Shown: positions 1-10,352 of the stretch, in pieces
Numbering within the stretch: position 1 is the first letter of the stretch
Layout of the letters: every line of letters begins with the position of its first letter
Program-made: the position numbers and the translations under genes
Assembly (NCBI RefSeq): GCF_008806345.1
Contig: NZ_VZZJ01000003.1
Coordinates: 248,001 to 312,000, forward strand
Direction: 5' to 3'
Source of the DNA: Methylobacterium planeticum
GTDB lineage: Bacteria > Pseudomonadota > Alphaproteobacteria > Rhizobiales > Beijerinckiaceae
Length of the DNA: 64,000 bases
Notes under the pieces: generated by a model
The model's input: the letters and a program-made list of their open reading frames with translations, nothing else
What the model was told of the DNA's origin: nothing
Databases searched by the model: none

Positions 1-65
1 TCGGGTCGAAACCGTTGGGATGAGGCCACCCTGCGCCGCGCGGCGGCGCGGGTCTGTGCGTTTCC

Positions 66-2282
66 TCACACGCCCCTGAGGCTCGTGAGGTCGAGGGGGA
101 GCGAGCGAAGGCGCTGCCCGGTGGCCGCGAAGATCGCGTTCGAGATCGCGGGGGCGAGCGTCGGGACTCCGGGCTCGCCGATGCCCGTGGGGGCCGCCTG
201 CGAGGGCATGATGTGCACCTCCACCACCGGCATCTCGCTCATGCGGGTCGGCTCGTAGGTATCGAAGTTGCGCTCCTGCACGACCCCCTCCTTGAGGGTG
301 ACGCGGTTGCGCAGGACCGAGGAGAGCGCGAAGCCGACCGCACCCTCGACCTGCGCCCGGATCACGTCCGGCGTCACCGCGATGCCGACATCGACCGCCG
401 CGACGATGCGGTTCACCCTGACCTTGCCGGTCTCCACCGCGACGTCGGCCACCATGGCGACGTAGGAGCCGAAGGATTCGTGCGCGGCGATGCCGAGCGC
501 CCGGCCCTTGTCGGGCTTGGCCGCCGCCCAGTTGGCCTTCTCGGCGGCGAGCTTCAGGACGCCGGAGAGGCGGGGGGCGGAGGCCAGCAGCGAGAGGCGG
601 TAGGCCAGGGGATCGACGCCCGCCGCGTGGGCGAGCTCGTCGATGAACACCTCCATGGCCTGCGCCGTATGGGTGTGGCCGACCGAGCGCCACCACAGCA
701 CCGGCACGCCCTCGCGGGCGTTGTGGACCTCGAAGCGGTAGGCCGGCAGGGCGTAGGGCGTGTCCGAGGCGCCCTCGACGGTGGTGCCGTCGATGCCGTT
801 CTTCACGATCATCGCCTCGAAGGGCGAGCCGATCATGATCGACTTGCCGACCACCATGTGCTGCCAGCCCGTGATCGCCCCCTTGGCATCGAGCCCCGCC
901 CGCAGCTTGTGGAGGACGGTGGGGCGGTAGTAGCCGCCCGTCATGTCGTCCTCGCGGGTCCAGACCAAGTGGACCGGCGCCCTGCCGCGCGTCGCCTTCA
1001 CGATCGCGGCGGCCTCGGCGAGGTAATCCGCGGTCGGGGTGGCGCGGCGGCCGAAGGAGCCGCCGGCCCATTGGGTGTGGAGCCGGACCTTGTCGGTGGT
1101 GACGCCGAGGATCGCGGCCACGACGGCCTGCTCGATGGTCTGGAGCTGGCAGCCGGCGAAGACGTCGTAGCTGCCGTCGGCCGCCCGCTCGATCGTGGCG
1201 TTCAGGGGCTCCATCGGGGCGTGGGCGAGGTAGGGGAAGATGAATTCCGCCTCCAGCACCTTGGCGGCGCCCTTGATCCCCGCCGCGGGGTCGCCCCGCT
1301 CCGAGGCGACGAGGCCGGGGCGCTTGGCCGTCTCGCGGTACTCGGCGAGGATCGCGTCGGAGGAGCGCGCCTCGGCCGCCGAATCGTCCCAGACGACCAC
1401 GAGGGCGTCGCGCCCCTTGCGGGCGGTCCAGGTGTCCTTGGCGATCACCGCGACGCCGCTCGGGATCGTCACGACGTCGAGGACGCCCGGGATCGCCCGC
1501 GCGGCCTTGTCGTCGACGCGTCCCACGGTGCCGCCGAAGCGCGGCGGGTGGGCCACCATCGCGGTCACCTGGCCCGGGCGACGGATGTCGAGGGAGTAGA
1601 TCGCGCTGCCGTCGGTCTTGGCGGCCGAATCGAGGCGCGCCACCTTGGTGCCGATCAGGCGCCACTCGCTCGGATCCTTGAGGCGCGGCTCCTGCGGCAC
1701 CGGCAGGGTCGCGGCGGAGGCCGCCAGCGCTCCGAACCGGGCCTCGTTCTTCGAGGCGGCGTGGCGCAGCACGCCCCTTTCCACCGTGATCTCGGAGACC
1801 GGGACCTTCCACTGGTAGCTCGCCGCGGCGACCAGCATCTCGCGCGCGGCCGCCCCCGCCTTGCGCAGCTGGAACCAGGAATTGGCGATGGCGGTGGAAC
1901 CGCCGGTGCCCTGGACGGGCCCCATCAGGAGGTTGTTGTAGAGGGCGGCATCCGCCGGCGCGAACTCGGTGCGGACCTGAGCCCAGTCGGCGTCGAGTTC
2001 GTCGGCCAGGATCGCCGCGAGGCCGGTCGTGTTGCCCTGGCCCATGTCGAGATGCTTGATGATCACCGTGACGGTGTCGTCGGCGGCGATCCGCACGAAG
2101 GCGTTCGGCATGGCCTTCACGGTGGACAGGTCGGGCCCGCCGGCCGCGCGGGCCGGGTTCTTCAGATCGAGGCGGAAGCCGATGACGATGGCACCCGTCG
2201 CGGCGGCGGCGCCGCCGAGGAAGCTGCGGCGGGAGACGCGCGGCGTGCGGGCTCCGGCCTTCGACCGACCGAGTGTCAGCAT
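66..2282 (-). CDS. Molybdopterin-binding subunit of a xanthine dehydrogenase-family oxidoreductase (IorB-like)
   Basis: Large catalytic subunit (738 aa) of a molybdenum hydroxylase resembling isoquinoline 1-oxidoreductase beta and aldehyde dehydrogenases of this type. The start is the ATG at 2282, which places a twin-arginine signal ([10 protein letters not shown]) about 16 residues in, so the folded cofactor-loaded protein is probably exported by Tat. Molybdopterin-family motifs are visible: GGSFGRR in the middle and [18 protein letters not shown] near the C-terminus. The 2Fe-2S subunit lies immediately upstream on the same strand (29-bp gap), giving the usual small-large order. No cytochrome c subunit is visible, but the 3' side is near the window edge. 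The substrate cannot be read from sequence. Confidence 0.9.
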   Translation of the reverse strand: MLTLGRSKAGARTPRVSRRSFLGGAAAATGAIVIGFRLDLKNPARAAGGPDLSTVKAMPNAFVRIAADDTVTVIIKHLDMGQGNTTGLAAILADELDADWAQVRTEFAPADAALYNNLLMGPVQGTGGSTAIANSWFQLRKAGAAAREMLVAAASYQWKVPVSEITVERGVLRHAASKNEARFGALAASAATLPVPQEPRLKDPSEWRLIGTKVARLDSAAKTDGSAIYSLDIRRPGQVTAMVAHPPRFGGTVGRVDDKAARAIPGVLDVVTIPSGVAVIAKDTWTARKGRDALVVVWDDSAAEARSSDAILAEYRETAKRPGLVASERGDPAAGIKGAAKVLEAEFIFPYLAHAPMEPLNATIERAADGSYDVFAGCQLQTIEQAVVAAILGVTTDKVRLHTQWAGGSFGRRATPTADYLAEAAAIVKATRGRAPVHLVWTREDDMTGGYYRPTVLHKLRAGLDAKGAITGWQHMVVGKSIMIGSPFEAMIVKNGIDGTTVEGASDTPYALPAYRFEVHNAREGVPVLWWRSVGHTHTAQAMEVFIDELAHAAGVDPLAYRLSLLASAPRLSGVLKLAAEKANWAAAKPDKGRALGIAAHESFGSYVAMVADVAVETGKVRVNRIVAAVDVGIAVTPDVIRAQVEGAVGFALSSVLRNRVTLKEGVVQERNFDTYEPTRMSEMPVVEVHIMPSQAAPTGIGEPGVPTLAPAISNAIFAATGQRLRSLPLDLTSLRGV

Positions 2283-2311
2283 GGGGTTGCTCCAGTCAGG
2301 GCGAACGGGGA

Positions 2312-2767
2312 TCAGGCGAGGGTGCGGGCGGCTTCGTGGATCGCCGCGCGGATGCGCTGGTAGGTGCCGCAGCGGCAGATGTTGCCGTCCATGGCGCCCT
2401 CGATGTCGGTGTCGGTGGGCTTCGGGTTGTCGGTCAGGAGGCCGATGGCCGACATGATCTGGCCGGACTGGCAATAGCCGCACTGGACCACGTCGAGCTT
2501 GCGCCAGGCGCCCTGGACCGCCTCGGCGACCCTGCCCGACACGCCCTCGATCGTCGTGACCTTGGCCTCGCCCACATCCTTGATCGCGGTCTGGCAGGAC
2601 CGCACCGGCTGTCCGTCGAGATGGACCGTGCAGGCGCCGCACTGGGCGATCCCGCAGCCGTACTTGGTGCCCGTCTTGCCGAGCTGGTCGCGCAGGACCC
2701 AGAGCAGCGGCGTCTCGGGATCGGCGTCGACCTCGTGAGGGACGCCGTTGACGGTCAACTTCAGCAT
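2312..2767 (-). CDS. (2Fe-2S)-binding subunit of the xanthine dehydrogenase-family oxidoreductase (IorA-like)
   Basis: Electron-transfer subunit of 151 aa carrying two [2Fe-2S] clusters. The N-terminal plant-type ferredoxin half shows CGIAQCGAC followed by a fourth Cys (RSCQTA); the C-terminal half shows [10 protein letters not shown] and [10 protein letters not shown], the standard ligand set of this family. It precedes the molybdopterin subunit by 29 bp and must be its partner, passing electrons out of the molybdenum centre. It has no signal peptide, which fits export piggy-backed on the Tat-signal-bearing large subunit (known for this family; inferred here). Confidence 0.93.
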   Translation of the reverse strand: MLKLTVNGVPHEVDADPETPLLWVLRDQLGKTGTKYGCGIAQCGACTVHLDGQPVRSCQTAIKDVGEAKVTTIEGVSGRVAEAVQGAWRKLDVVQCGYCQSGQIMSAIGLLTDNPKPTDTDIEGAMDGNICRCGTYQRIRAAIHEAARTLA

Positions 2768-3013
2768 CGCTTGCCCTTCGGATCGAGCCTTGACCGATCA
2801 GCGCTAGTCCGGCGACGCAAACCGAGGATGTGCGTCGTCGCACCTTACCACCAGCCATTGTGGCCCGGCGGCATCGGTGAAGCGGGTGCGGAGAATCTTA
2901 CCGGTCCTGGCAGGCCGTTCTTAACACATCCGTCCCATCCTGAACGCCATCGCGTCTCGACCTGTCTGAGATGGCCCGATCCCAGGTTCCTCCCGCGTAG
3001 CTTTCCTGATCTG

Positions 3014-4530
<1,517 letters not shown>

Positions 4531-4543
<13 letters not shown>

Positions 4544-4663
4544 CGGCCCCAAGGCGGCCTGATGGTCCCAAGGCTGCCTGATGGCCCCGAGGCGGCTTGA
4601 CGGCCCCAAGGCGGCCTGGCGGATCCGAGGCGGCCTGACGGCCCCAAGGCGGCCTGGCGACCG
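4531..4663. repeat. 19-bp tandem repeat, seven copies
   Basis: Seven head-to-tail copies of a 19-bp unit (consensus CAAGGCGGCCTGACGGCCC) run without gaps, with one to five differences per copy. The first copy supplies the last codons and stop of the histidine kinase; the rest fill the gap to the end of convergent cobT. Each unit contains complementary GGCC blocks, so the array could fold in either transcript and may act as a bidirectional terminator (inference). Confidence 0.9.
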
Positions 4664-4691
4664 CGCCGAGAATTGCCGAGGATCGAGGCCC

Positions 4692-5714
4692 TCAGCCCTC
4701 GGAACGCCCGGAGACGCCAGCCTGCGCGAAGGTCGCCATGTCGCGGTGGCAGGCGAGCGCCCCCTTCAGGAGGCCGAGCGCCATCGCGGCCCCCGAGCCC
4801 TCGCCGAGGCGCATGCCGAGGGCGAGCAGCGGCACCAGCCCGAGGCGCTCCAGCACCTCCGCGTGCGCGCCCTCGGCCGAGACATGGCCCGCGAGGCAAT
4901 GGTCGAGGGCGCCCGGGTCGAGGGCGTGCAGGATCGCCGCGGCCGCGGTGGCGACGTAGCCGTCGAGCACGACCGGCACGCGCTGCAGGCGCGCGGCCAG
5001 GATCGCGCCGGCCATCGCGGCGATCTCGCGGCCGCCGAGGCGCGCCAGCACCTCCAGCGGGTCGTCGAGATGGCCCGCATGATGGGAGAGCGCCGCCTCG
5101 ACGGCCGCCACCTTGCGGCCGATCCCCGCCTCGTCGAGGCCGGTGCCACGCCCGACCCAGCGGGCGGCCTCGCCCCCGAACAGGGCCGCGTAGAGGGCGG
5201 CCGCGATCGTGGTGTTGCCGATGCCCATCTCGCCGACCGCGAGGCAATCGGTGCCGGCCGCCACCGCCTCCATGCCGAACGCCATGGTGGCGACGCAGGC
5301 CTTCTCGTCGAAGGCGGGCCCTATCGTGATGTCGCCCGTGGGCATGTCGATGGCGAGGTCGAACACCTTGAAGCCGAGGCCGTAGGCGGCACAGATCTGG
5401 TTGATCGCCGCGCCGCCGGCCGCGAAATTGTCGAGCATCTGGCGGTTCACCGCGTCCGGAAAGGCCGAGACGCCCCGGGCCGTGACCCCGTGGCTCCCCG
5501 CGAAGACGCAGACGAGGGGGCGGTCGAGGCTCGGGCTGCCCTTGCCCTGCCAGGCGCCGAGCCACGCGACGAGGTGCTCCAGGCGTCCGAGGGCGCCGGC
5601 AGGTTTCGTCAGGCTCGACTCGCGTTCGGCGATCAACTCCGCCGCCGCGCGATCCGGTCCGGGCATCGATCCGATCAGGCGGCGGATATCGGCGAAGGGG
5701 CTCTCCTGGGTCAT
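4692..5714 (-). CDS. cobT: Nicotinate-nucleotide--dimethylbenzimidazole phosphoribosyltransferase
   Basis: Makes alpha-ribazole phosphate from nicotinate mononucleotide and 5,6-dimethylbenzimidazole for the lower ligand of cobalamin. The 340-aa length is normal for the family. Family signatures seen: LTKPAGALGRLE near the N-terminus, VFAGSHGVTARGVSAFP, GEMGIGNTTIAAAL in the centre and a C-terminal LGMRLGEGSGAAMAL with the catalytic-glutamate region. It is divergent from cobS (134-bp gap), which uses its product after dephosphorylation; no cobalamin riboswitch is visible between them. In Pseudomonas denitrificans nomenclature this gene is cobU, and it should not be confused with the cobaltochelatase subunit also called CobT. 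Confidence 0.95.
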   Translation of the reverse strand: MTQESPFADIRRLIGSMPGPDRAAAELIAERESSLTKPAGALGRLEHLVAWLGAWQGKGSPSLDRPLVCVFAGSHGVTARGVSAFPDAVNRQMLDNFAAGGAAINQICAAYGLGFKVFDLAIDMPTGDITIGPAFDEKACVATMAFGMEAVAAGTDCLAVGEMGIGNTTIAAALYAALFGGEAARWVGRGTGLDEAGIGRKVAAVEAALSHHAGHLDDPLEVLARLGGREIAAMAGAILAARLQRVPVVLDGYVATAAAAILHALDPGALDHCLAGHVSAEGAHAEVLERLGLVPLLALGMRLGEGSGAAMALGLLKGALACHRDMATFAQAGVSGRSEG

Positions 5715-5848
5715 GGGGCTCTCTGGTCAGGGTCGGTGAGGTGGCGGGACGACGCGCGAACAATCCTGTGGGCGGCCCCGCCCCGATGGAGGGCCGCCTC
5801 GGGCGGGAGCTATAACGGGGGCGGCGGCAGGGGTGAAGGCGAGGCGCG

Positions 5849-6682
5849 ATGCACGAGGGTTCCGGCGGCTCGGGCGAGGGCGACATCCCCGGTATCGGCC
5901 TCGCCCACGATCTCGCCGCCTGCCTCCGCTTCTACTCCCGGCTGCCCGTGCCGCGGCTCCCGGGGGAGGCCGACCCGCACGCGACCCCGGATTTTCGAAC
6001 GGTGCCCCGGATGCTGCCTGTGGCCGGCGTGCTCCTGGCCCTGCCGGCCGGCCTGATGCTCCTCGCGGCCAAGGGGCTGGGCCTCGGCCCCTTCCTGGCC
6101 GCCACCCTCGCGGTCGCGGTCGCGGTCCTCGTCACGGGCGCGCTGCACGAGGACGGCCTCGCCGACCTCGCCGACGGGTTCGGCGGCGGCGCGACCCGCG
6201 AGCGGCGCCTCGAGATCATGCGCGACAGCCGCATCGGCAGCTACGGCGGCGTCGCGCTGGTGCTGACCCTGTCCCTGCGCATCGGCGCGCTGGCCACCCT
6301 CCTCGACCGGACCGGGGCCGTCCCGGCGGCCGCGGCGCTCGTCCTCGCGGCGAGCCTGTCGCGCGTCGCGGCGCTTGTCCCGATGGTGCTGCTCGGGCCG
6401 GCGCGGCCGGGTGGCGCGAGTGCCGCCGTCGGCCGGCCCGGCACGGCCACGGTGGGGATCGCGGCCGGGACCGGTCTCGTCCTGACGCTCCTCGCCCTCC
6501 CCTTCGGATTGCCCCTCGGAGGCCTCGCGCTGATGCCGGTCCTCGCCCTCGCGGCGTCCCTCGCCCTGAGCGCGATCGCCCGGGCCAAGATCGGCGGCCA
6601 GACCGGCGACGTGATCGGCGGCTGTCAGCAGGTCGCCGAGATCGCGGCCCTGCTCGGCCTGATCGCCGGGGTGCCGGCGTGA
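5849..6682 (+). CDS. cobS: Adenosylcobinamide-GDP ribazoletransferase (cobalamin synthase)
   Basis: Integral membrane enzyme of 277 aa that joins adenosylcobinamide-GDP to alpha-ribazole, a final step of cobalamin assembly. The N-terminal RFYSRLPVP motif, the acidic HEDGLADLADGFGGG signature and RMSRIGSYG-like text (RDSRIGSYGGVAL), then several hydrophobic helices and a C-terminal GGQTGDVIGGCQQ block are all diagnostic. It is divergent from cobT. Called cobV in P. denitrificans. Confidence 0.95.
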   Translation: MHEGSGGSGEGDIPGIGLAHDLAACLRFYSRLPVPRLPGEADPHATPDFRTVPRMLPVAGVLLALPAGLMLLAAKGLGLGPFLAATLAVAVAVLVTGALHEDGLADLADGFGGGATRERRLEIMRDSRIGSYGGVALVLTLSLRIGALATLLDRTGAVPAAAALVLAASLSRVAALVPMVLLGPARPGGASAAVGRPGTATVGIAAGTGLVLTLLALPFGLPLGGLALMPVLALAASLALSAIARAKIGGQTGDVIGGCQQVAEIAALLGLIAGVPA

Positions 6683-6740
6683 GCTGGCCCGGCGGGACGG
6701 GCTTGATCGCGGGGCGGCCTTGCGGGCATGGACGGACGCC

Positions 6741-6959
6741 ATGACCCTGCCGTCGCGCCCCAAGCCCTCCAGTCCCTGCACCAAGGTCTGTGTCCTCGAC
6801 GCGGCCACCGGCCTCTGCGAGGGCTGCGGGCGCACCCGCGACGAGATCGCCCTGTGGGGCTCGATGTCGGAGCCGCAGCGCCTCGCCATCATGGCGGGTC
6901 TCGAAGCGCGGTTGACGCGTGCCCGTCTCAAGCGCGGGCAGGTGCCGGCGTCCACATGA
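6741..6959 (+). CDS. DUF1289 domain protein
   Basis: Small 72-aa protein with the cysteine pattern of DUF1289: CTKVCVLDAATGLCEGCGRT, followed by the conserved helix EIALWGSMSEPQRLAIM. The four cysteines suggest an iron-sulfur or zinc site; the family's biochemical role is not established. The ATG at 6741 is preferred to an upstream TTG. Its stop overlaps the start of the next gene (ATGA), so the two are probably translated together. Confidence 0.85.
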   Translation: MTLPSRPKPSSPCTKVCVLDAATGLCEGCGRTRDEIALWGSMSEPQRLAIMAGLEARLTRARLKRGQVPAST

Positions 6960-7648
6960 TGTATCTCGGGCTCATCGCTCTCGGGCTGGTTCTCGTCGTG
7001 CTGATCGCGACGGACGGGAGCAGCCGCACCGGAGGTCTGATCGAGCCCGACCAGCTCGCCGGGCTCGCCTGGGGCGGCACCATCCTGGCCCTGGTGGCGG
7101 CGGGGTTCTGGCACCAGTTCCGCGAGCGGATGGGCGAGAACCTGCGCTACCTGCTGATCTGGGCGCTGCTGGGGTTCGCCTGCCTCGCCGCCTACGCCTA
7201 CCGCGACCAGTTCCAGGCGGTCGGCGCCCGCGTGATGGGCGAGCTGCGGCCGGGCGTCGCCGCGGTCGGCCCCGGTGGCACCGTCACCATCACGCGCCGC
7301 GCCGACGGTCCCTTCGCGGTGCGGGCGGACGTGAACGGGCAGAGCCAGAGCTTCACCTTCGACACGGGGGCGAGCGCGGTGGTGCTCACCGCCGAGAACG
7401 CGGCGGCGCTCGGCATCCGCCCGGCGGACAGCGCGTTCTCCACCCGGGTCGCGACCGCGAACGGCGTGACCTACGCGGCCCCGATCTTCCTCGACAGCAT
7501 CCGGATCGGGCCGATCACCGAGCGGCGCGTGGCCGCCATGGTGAGCCGGCCCGGCGCCCTCTCGGACAACCTCCTGGGTCAGAGCTTCCTGAGCCGCCTG
7601 CCCTCCTACGAGGTCCGCGGCGACCGGCTGATCCTTCAGGCGCGCTGA
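6956..7648 (+). CDS. Membrane-anchored retropepsin-like clan AA aspartic protease (TIGR02281 type)
   Basis: About 230 aa. Three hydrophobic segments occupy the first ~85 residues, followed by a periplasm-facing single retropepsin-like domain with the catalytic FDTGASAVVLTAENAAALGI and the second conserved block DNLLGQSFLSRLPSYEVRGDRLIL. Proteins of this type form a protease family in alphaproteobacteria whose substrate is mostly unknown. Two consecutive ATG codons (6956 and 6959) overlap the stop of the DUF1289 gene, indicating translational coupling. Confidence 0.85.
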   Translation: MMYLGLIALGLVLVVLIATDGSSRTGGLIEPDQLAGLAWGGTILALVAAGFWHQFRERMGENLRYLLIWALLGFACLAAYAYRDQFQAVGARVMGELRPGVAAVGPGGTVTITRRADGPFAVRADVNGQSQSFTFDTGASAVVLTAENAAALGIRPADSAFSTRVATANGVTYAAPIFLDSIRIGPITERRVAAMVSRPGALSDNLLGQSFLSRLPSYEVRGDRLILQAR

Positions 7649-7672
7649 GCCGGGCCCAGCGCCCCCGCGCGC

Positions 7673-7850
7673 TCAGAACCGATCGGTGAGGTTGCCCTCG
7701 ACCGCATGGGTCTCGGCGCGGTTGCCGACCCCGGCCCGTATCGGCGGCGCCGGGCGTCGCGTTCGGGGGCCCCTGAGGTCAGGCCGGCCTCGGCCACGAG
7801 GGCGGACCGGTCGGTCGGCAGGCCGGCGCCGAGGAAGCTCGTATCAAATA
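7673..7850 (-). pseudogene. Remnant of an autotransporter beta-barrel C-terminus
   Basis: On the minus strand one frame reads FDTSFLGAGLPTDRSALVAEAGL, and after a single-frame slip near 7740 a second frame reads AGVGNRAETHAVEGNLTDRF and then a stop at 7673. Together these match the usual end of an outer-membrane autotransporter barrel: a strand with a small-hydrophobic pattern, the GNL-x-x-RF last strand and terminal phenylalanine. No upstream passenger or barrel is left, because dusA begins 27 bp away. It is read as a truncated, frameshifted leftover; the family assignment is from pattern alone. Confidence 0.45.
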
Positions 7851-7876
7851 CATTTACGTGTTTTTGCAGTAATTGC

Positions 7877-8878
7877 TCAAGCTGCAGTTGTTTCGAGCGC
7901 GATGTCTGCTTGGGAGACGTGGGCTGCCGCTTCGCGCAACGTGGCGAGCCCGGCATCGTTGCGCGAGCCGTGCGTGGCGAGGTGGCGCCGATAGGCCCGG
8001 GCGCCGGGGCGGCCGTTGAACAGGCCGAGCATGTGCCGGGTCAGGTTGTGCAGGCGAGCTCCCCCGGCCAGCGCGTCGGCGAGGTAGGGGGCGAAGGCCT
8101 CGATCGCCTCGAAGGCGTCGGCGACGGGGGCCGGCTCGCCGAACAGCTCGGGATCGACCGCGATGAGGCGGGCCGGATCGCTGTAGGCGGCACGCCCCAT
8201 CATCACGCCGTCGACCTCGTCGAGGCGGGCGCGGGCCTGCGCCAGCGTGCCGATCCCGCCATTGACGGCGATCGGCAGCGCGGGCCGGGCCCGCTTCAGG
8301 CGCGCCACCCGACCGTAATCGAGGGGCGGCACGTCGCGGTTCTCCTTCGGGGACAGGCCCTGGAGCCAAGCCTTGCGGGCATGGACCACGAGGCCGTCGA
8401 CGCCGGCCCGCACCACGGCCTCCGCCAGGGCATCGAGGGCGGCTTCCGGATCCTGGTCGTCGACGCCGATCCGGCACTTCACCGTCACCGGAACCGAGAC
8501 GGCCGCCTTCATGGCCGCGACGCATTCCCCCACGAGGGCGGGCTCGCGCATCAGGCAGGCGCCGAAGCGCCCGTCCTGCACCCGGTCGGAGGGGCAGCCG
8601 ACATTGAGGTTGATCTCGTCGTAGCCGTAGCCCTCGGCGATCCGCGCCGCCGCGGCGAGGTCGGCCGGGTTCGAGCCGCCGAGCTGCACCGCCACCGGAT
8701 GCTCGATCGGCGAGAAGCCGAGCAGGCGCTCGCGGGGCCCATGCAGCACCGCTCCCGTCGTCACCATCTCGGTGTAGAGGCGGGCGCGGCGCGTCAGCAC
8801 GCGGTGGAGCGCCCGGCAATGCCGGTCCGTCCAGTCCATCATGGGCGCGACCGAGAAGCGGATGTCGGCGGGTATCAT
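7877..8878 (-). CDS. dusA: tRNA-dihydrouridine(20/20a) synthase DusA
   Basis: FMN- and NADPH-dependent enzyme reducing uridine 20/20a in the tRNA D-loop; 333 aa, normal length. Signatures: FSVAPMMDWTDRHCR at the N-terminus, YTEMVTTGAVLHG, the substrate and catalytic segment INLNVGCPSDRVQDGRFGACLM with the general-acid Cys, HARKAWLQGLSPKENRDVPPL (characteristic of the DusA subgroup) and NGGIG for the phosphate of FMN. It is a single gene, flanked downstream by a decayed autotransporter end and AT-rich sequence. Confidence 0.95.
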   Translation of the reverse strand: MIPADIRFSVAPMMDWTDRHCRALHRVLTRRARLYTEMVTTGAVLHGPRERLLGFSPIEHPVAVQLGGSNPADLAAAARIAEGYGYDEINLNVGCPSDRVQDGRFGACLMREPALVGECVAAMKAAVSVPVTVKCRIGVDDQDPEAALDALAEAVVRAGVDGLVVHARKAWLQGLSPKENRDVPPLDYGRVARLKRARPALPIAVNGGIGTLAQARARLDEVDGVMMGRAAYSDPARLIAVDPELFGEPAPVADAFEAIEAFAPYLADALAGGARLHNLTRHMLGLFNGRPGARAYRRHLATHGSRNDAGLATLREAAAHVSQADIALETTAA

Positions 8879-8938
8879 CGGGCCGAGATAGCGGCCGCGC
8901 GGCCGCGCATCAACGCGGGCGCCGCGCGGGACTGCCCC

Positions 8939-9640
8939 TCAGTGGTCGTGCTTGCAGCTGGGGCCGTGGACGTGAGCGTGTCCATGCGCGTGGTCCTGCT
9001 GCGCATGGTCCTGCGCGTGGCTGTGTGCATGCTCATGGCTGTGTGCATGCTCATGGCGGTGCGCCTGCTCATGGGCATGACCTTCATGGGCATGACCTTC
9101 CTGGGCATGACCTTCATGAGCATGATCATGCGCGTGGCCGTGATCGGCGTGGGCGTGGTCATGATCGTGCGGGTGGTCGTGGTGGCCGTGATCGTGCCCG
9201 CAGGTGCTGTGGTCGTGGGCCTCCCGCTCGGGGCGGAAGGCGCGGGTCACGGCCGTCGCGGTGCAGCCCTGGCCGCGGATGAGCTCCGCCGTGGCGGGGG
9301 AGGCCGGCACGTAGAGCACGTCGGCGCCGATCTCGGCCGGGACGTGGTTGCCGCCGAGCTGCCAGGCGAGGCGCACCAGCCGCGCCGGGTTCTCGGCGCG
9401 CACCTCCAGCAGCGCCTCGCCGGCCGCCCGGACCGCGATCAGGCGGCCGTCCTCAAGGCGCAGGGCGTCGCCGTCCTCGAGTGTCGCGGCCTTGGGCAAC
9501 GCCAGGTCGAAGCGGAGGCCGCCCTCGGCGGTCAGAGGGGCGTGGCCCCGGCCCCGGCCGGCATGGTCGAGGGTGACGGTGTCGACGATCCCTTCGGGGC
9601 GGACCGCGGGCTTCCGGACGATCGTGGTGGCGCGCAGCAT
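8939..9640 (-). CDS. ureE: Urease accessory protein UreE with an extended His-rich tail
   Basis: Nickel metallochaperone of about 233 aa. The N-terminal domain (residues ~1-70, LRATTIVRKP...) and the C-terminal metal-binding domain (LAWQLGGNHVPAEI...) match UreE. Unusually, the last ~94 residues are a low-complexity tail with 37 histidines alternating with Ala, Asp, Glu and Gly, far longer than the short His tail of many UreE proteins, and suited to binding many Ni(II) or other metal ions. No urease structural or other accessory genes are nearby. The ATG at 9640 is used; another in-frame ATG at 9658 is possible. Confidence 0.88.
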   Translation of the reverse strand: MLRATTIVRKPAVRPEGIVDTVTLDHAGRGRGHAPLTAEGGLRFDLALPKAATLEDGDALRLEDGRLIAVRAAGEALLEVRAENPARLVRLAWQLGGNHVPAEIGADVLYVPASPATAELIRGQGCTATAVTRAFRPEREAHDHSTCGHDHGHHDHPHDHDHAHADHGHAHDHAHEGHAQEGHAHEGHAHEQAHRHEHAHSHEHAHSHAQDHAQQDHAHGHAHVHGPSCKHDH

Positions 9641-9879
9641 GGTGTCCTCGTTTAGCATCCCGCCGGGGCGGGTCATCGGCCTGCCCTGGGCCGGGCGGAT
9701 GGGGCCTCGCACGGGCATGTTGGCCCGGCGACGCACGAATGAAAGGTTTTTCGTTTGGCGCACGGTCCTTGGCGGGAACCTTGGCCATACGGCGTGCATT
9801 CCCCAGCCATAATAGCTAAGCTCGCCCCGCACCACGGCGAAACGCCGGACTCGATCATGCACAAGGGAGTCTCGACCTC

Positions 9880-10149
9880 ATGAAGAAGATCATGGCTGCG
9901 GCCCTGGCCGCCACCCTCGCGCTCTCCGTCGGCGCCTGCAACACGCCCCAGGACCGCGCGCTCGGCGGCGCCGGCCTCGGCGCCCTCGCGGGTGCGGCGA
10001 TCGGCGGTGCCGCGACGGGTCGGGCGGGGGGCGCCCTCGCGGGTGCGGCGATCGGCGGCGCCGGCGGCGCCATCGCGGGTGCCGCCACGGCGCCCCAGTG
10101 CCCCTACGGCACCTACCGCGACCCCTACGGCAACGTCTACTGCCGCTGA
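9880..10149 (+). CDS. Small glycine-zipper lipoprotein
   Basis: 89 aa with a type II signal peptide ending in the lipobox SVGAC (Cys 20), then a glycine-zipper region (GGAGLGALAGAAIGGAATG repeated as GGALAGAAIGGAGGAIAGAA) and a short C-terminus with two Cys (QCPYGTYRDPYGNVYCR). Such YMGG/glycine-zipper lipoproteins are abundant in Rhizobiales and sit at the outer membrane; the function is unknown. It is followed by a strong intrinsic terminator, so it is a single transcription unit. Confidence 0.85.
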   Translation: MKKIMAAALAATLALSVGACNTPQDRALGGAGLGALAGAAIGGAATGRAGGALAGAAIGGAGGAIAGAATAPQCPYGTYRDPYGNVYCR

Positions 10150-10173
10150 TCCTGGCACCGAGTTTCGGCATCG

Positions 10174-10206
10174 GGGGCCGGAGCCTTGCGCTCCGGCCCC
10201 TTTTTT
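10174..10206 (+). terminator. Rho-independent terminator of the glycine-zipper lipoprotein gene
   Basis: An 11-bp GC-rich perfect stem (GGGGCCGGAGC / GCTCCGGCCCC) with a 5-nt loop is followed directly by six T residues, 25 bp after the stop of the lipoprotein gene. Confidence 0.92.
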
Positions 10207-10352
10207 GCGCTGAACGGAGAGGCTATCCAGCCGGTTCTTCTCATCCGTATCCCGGGGGGCGCTCTGACGGGCGCACGCTCCCGACAGCCCCCTTAGCGCT
10301 CACCGATGCCCCACCCTCCCTGCGACAGACCGCGCCCGCCGCGAGGGCCGCG

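Noticed and set aside
5715..5848. Cobalamin riboswitch between divergent cobT and cobS
   Set aside because: No B12 box or GGGAA core was found on either strand.
9000..9230. Hydrophobic membrane protein on the plus strand, rich in Met and Val
   Set aside because: It is the antisense reading of the His-rich tail of ureE, whose CAT/CAC codons give ATG/GTG on the other strand.
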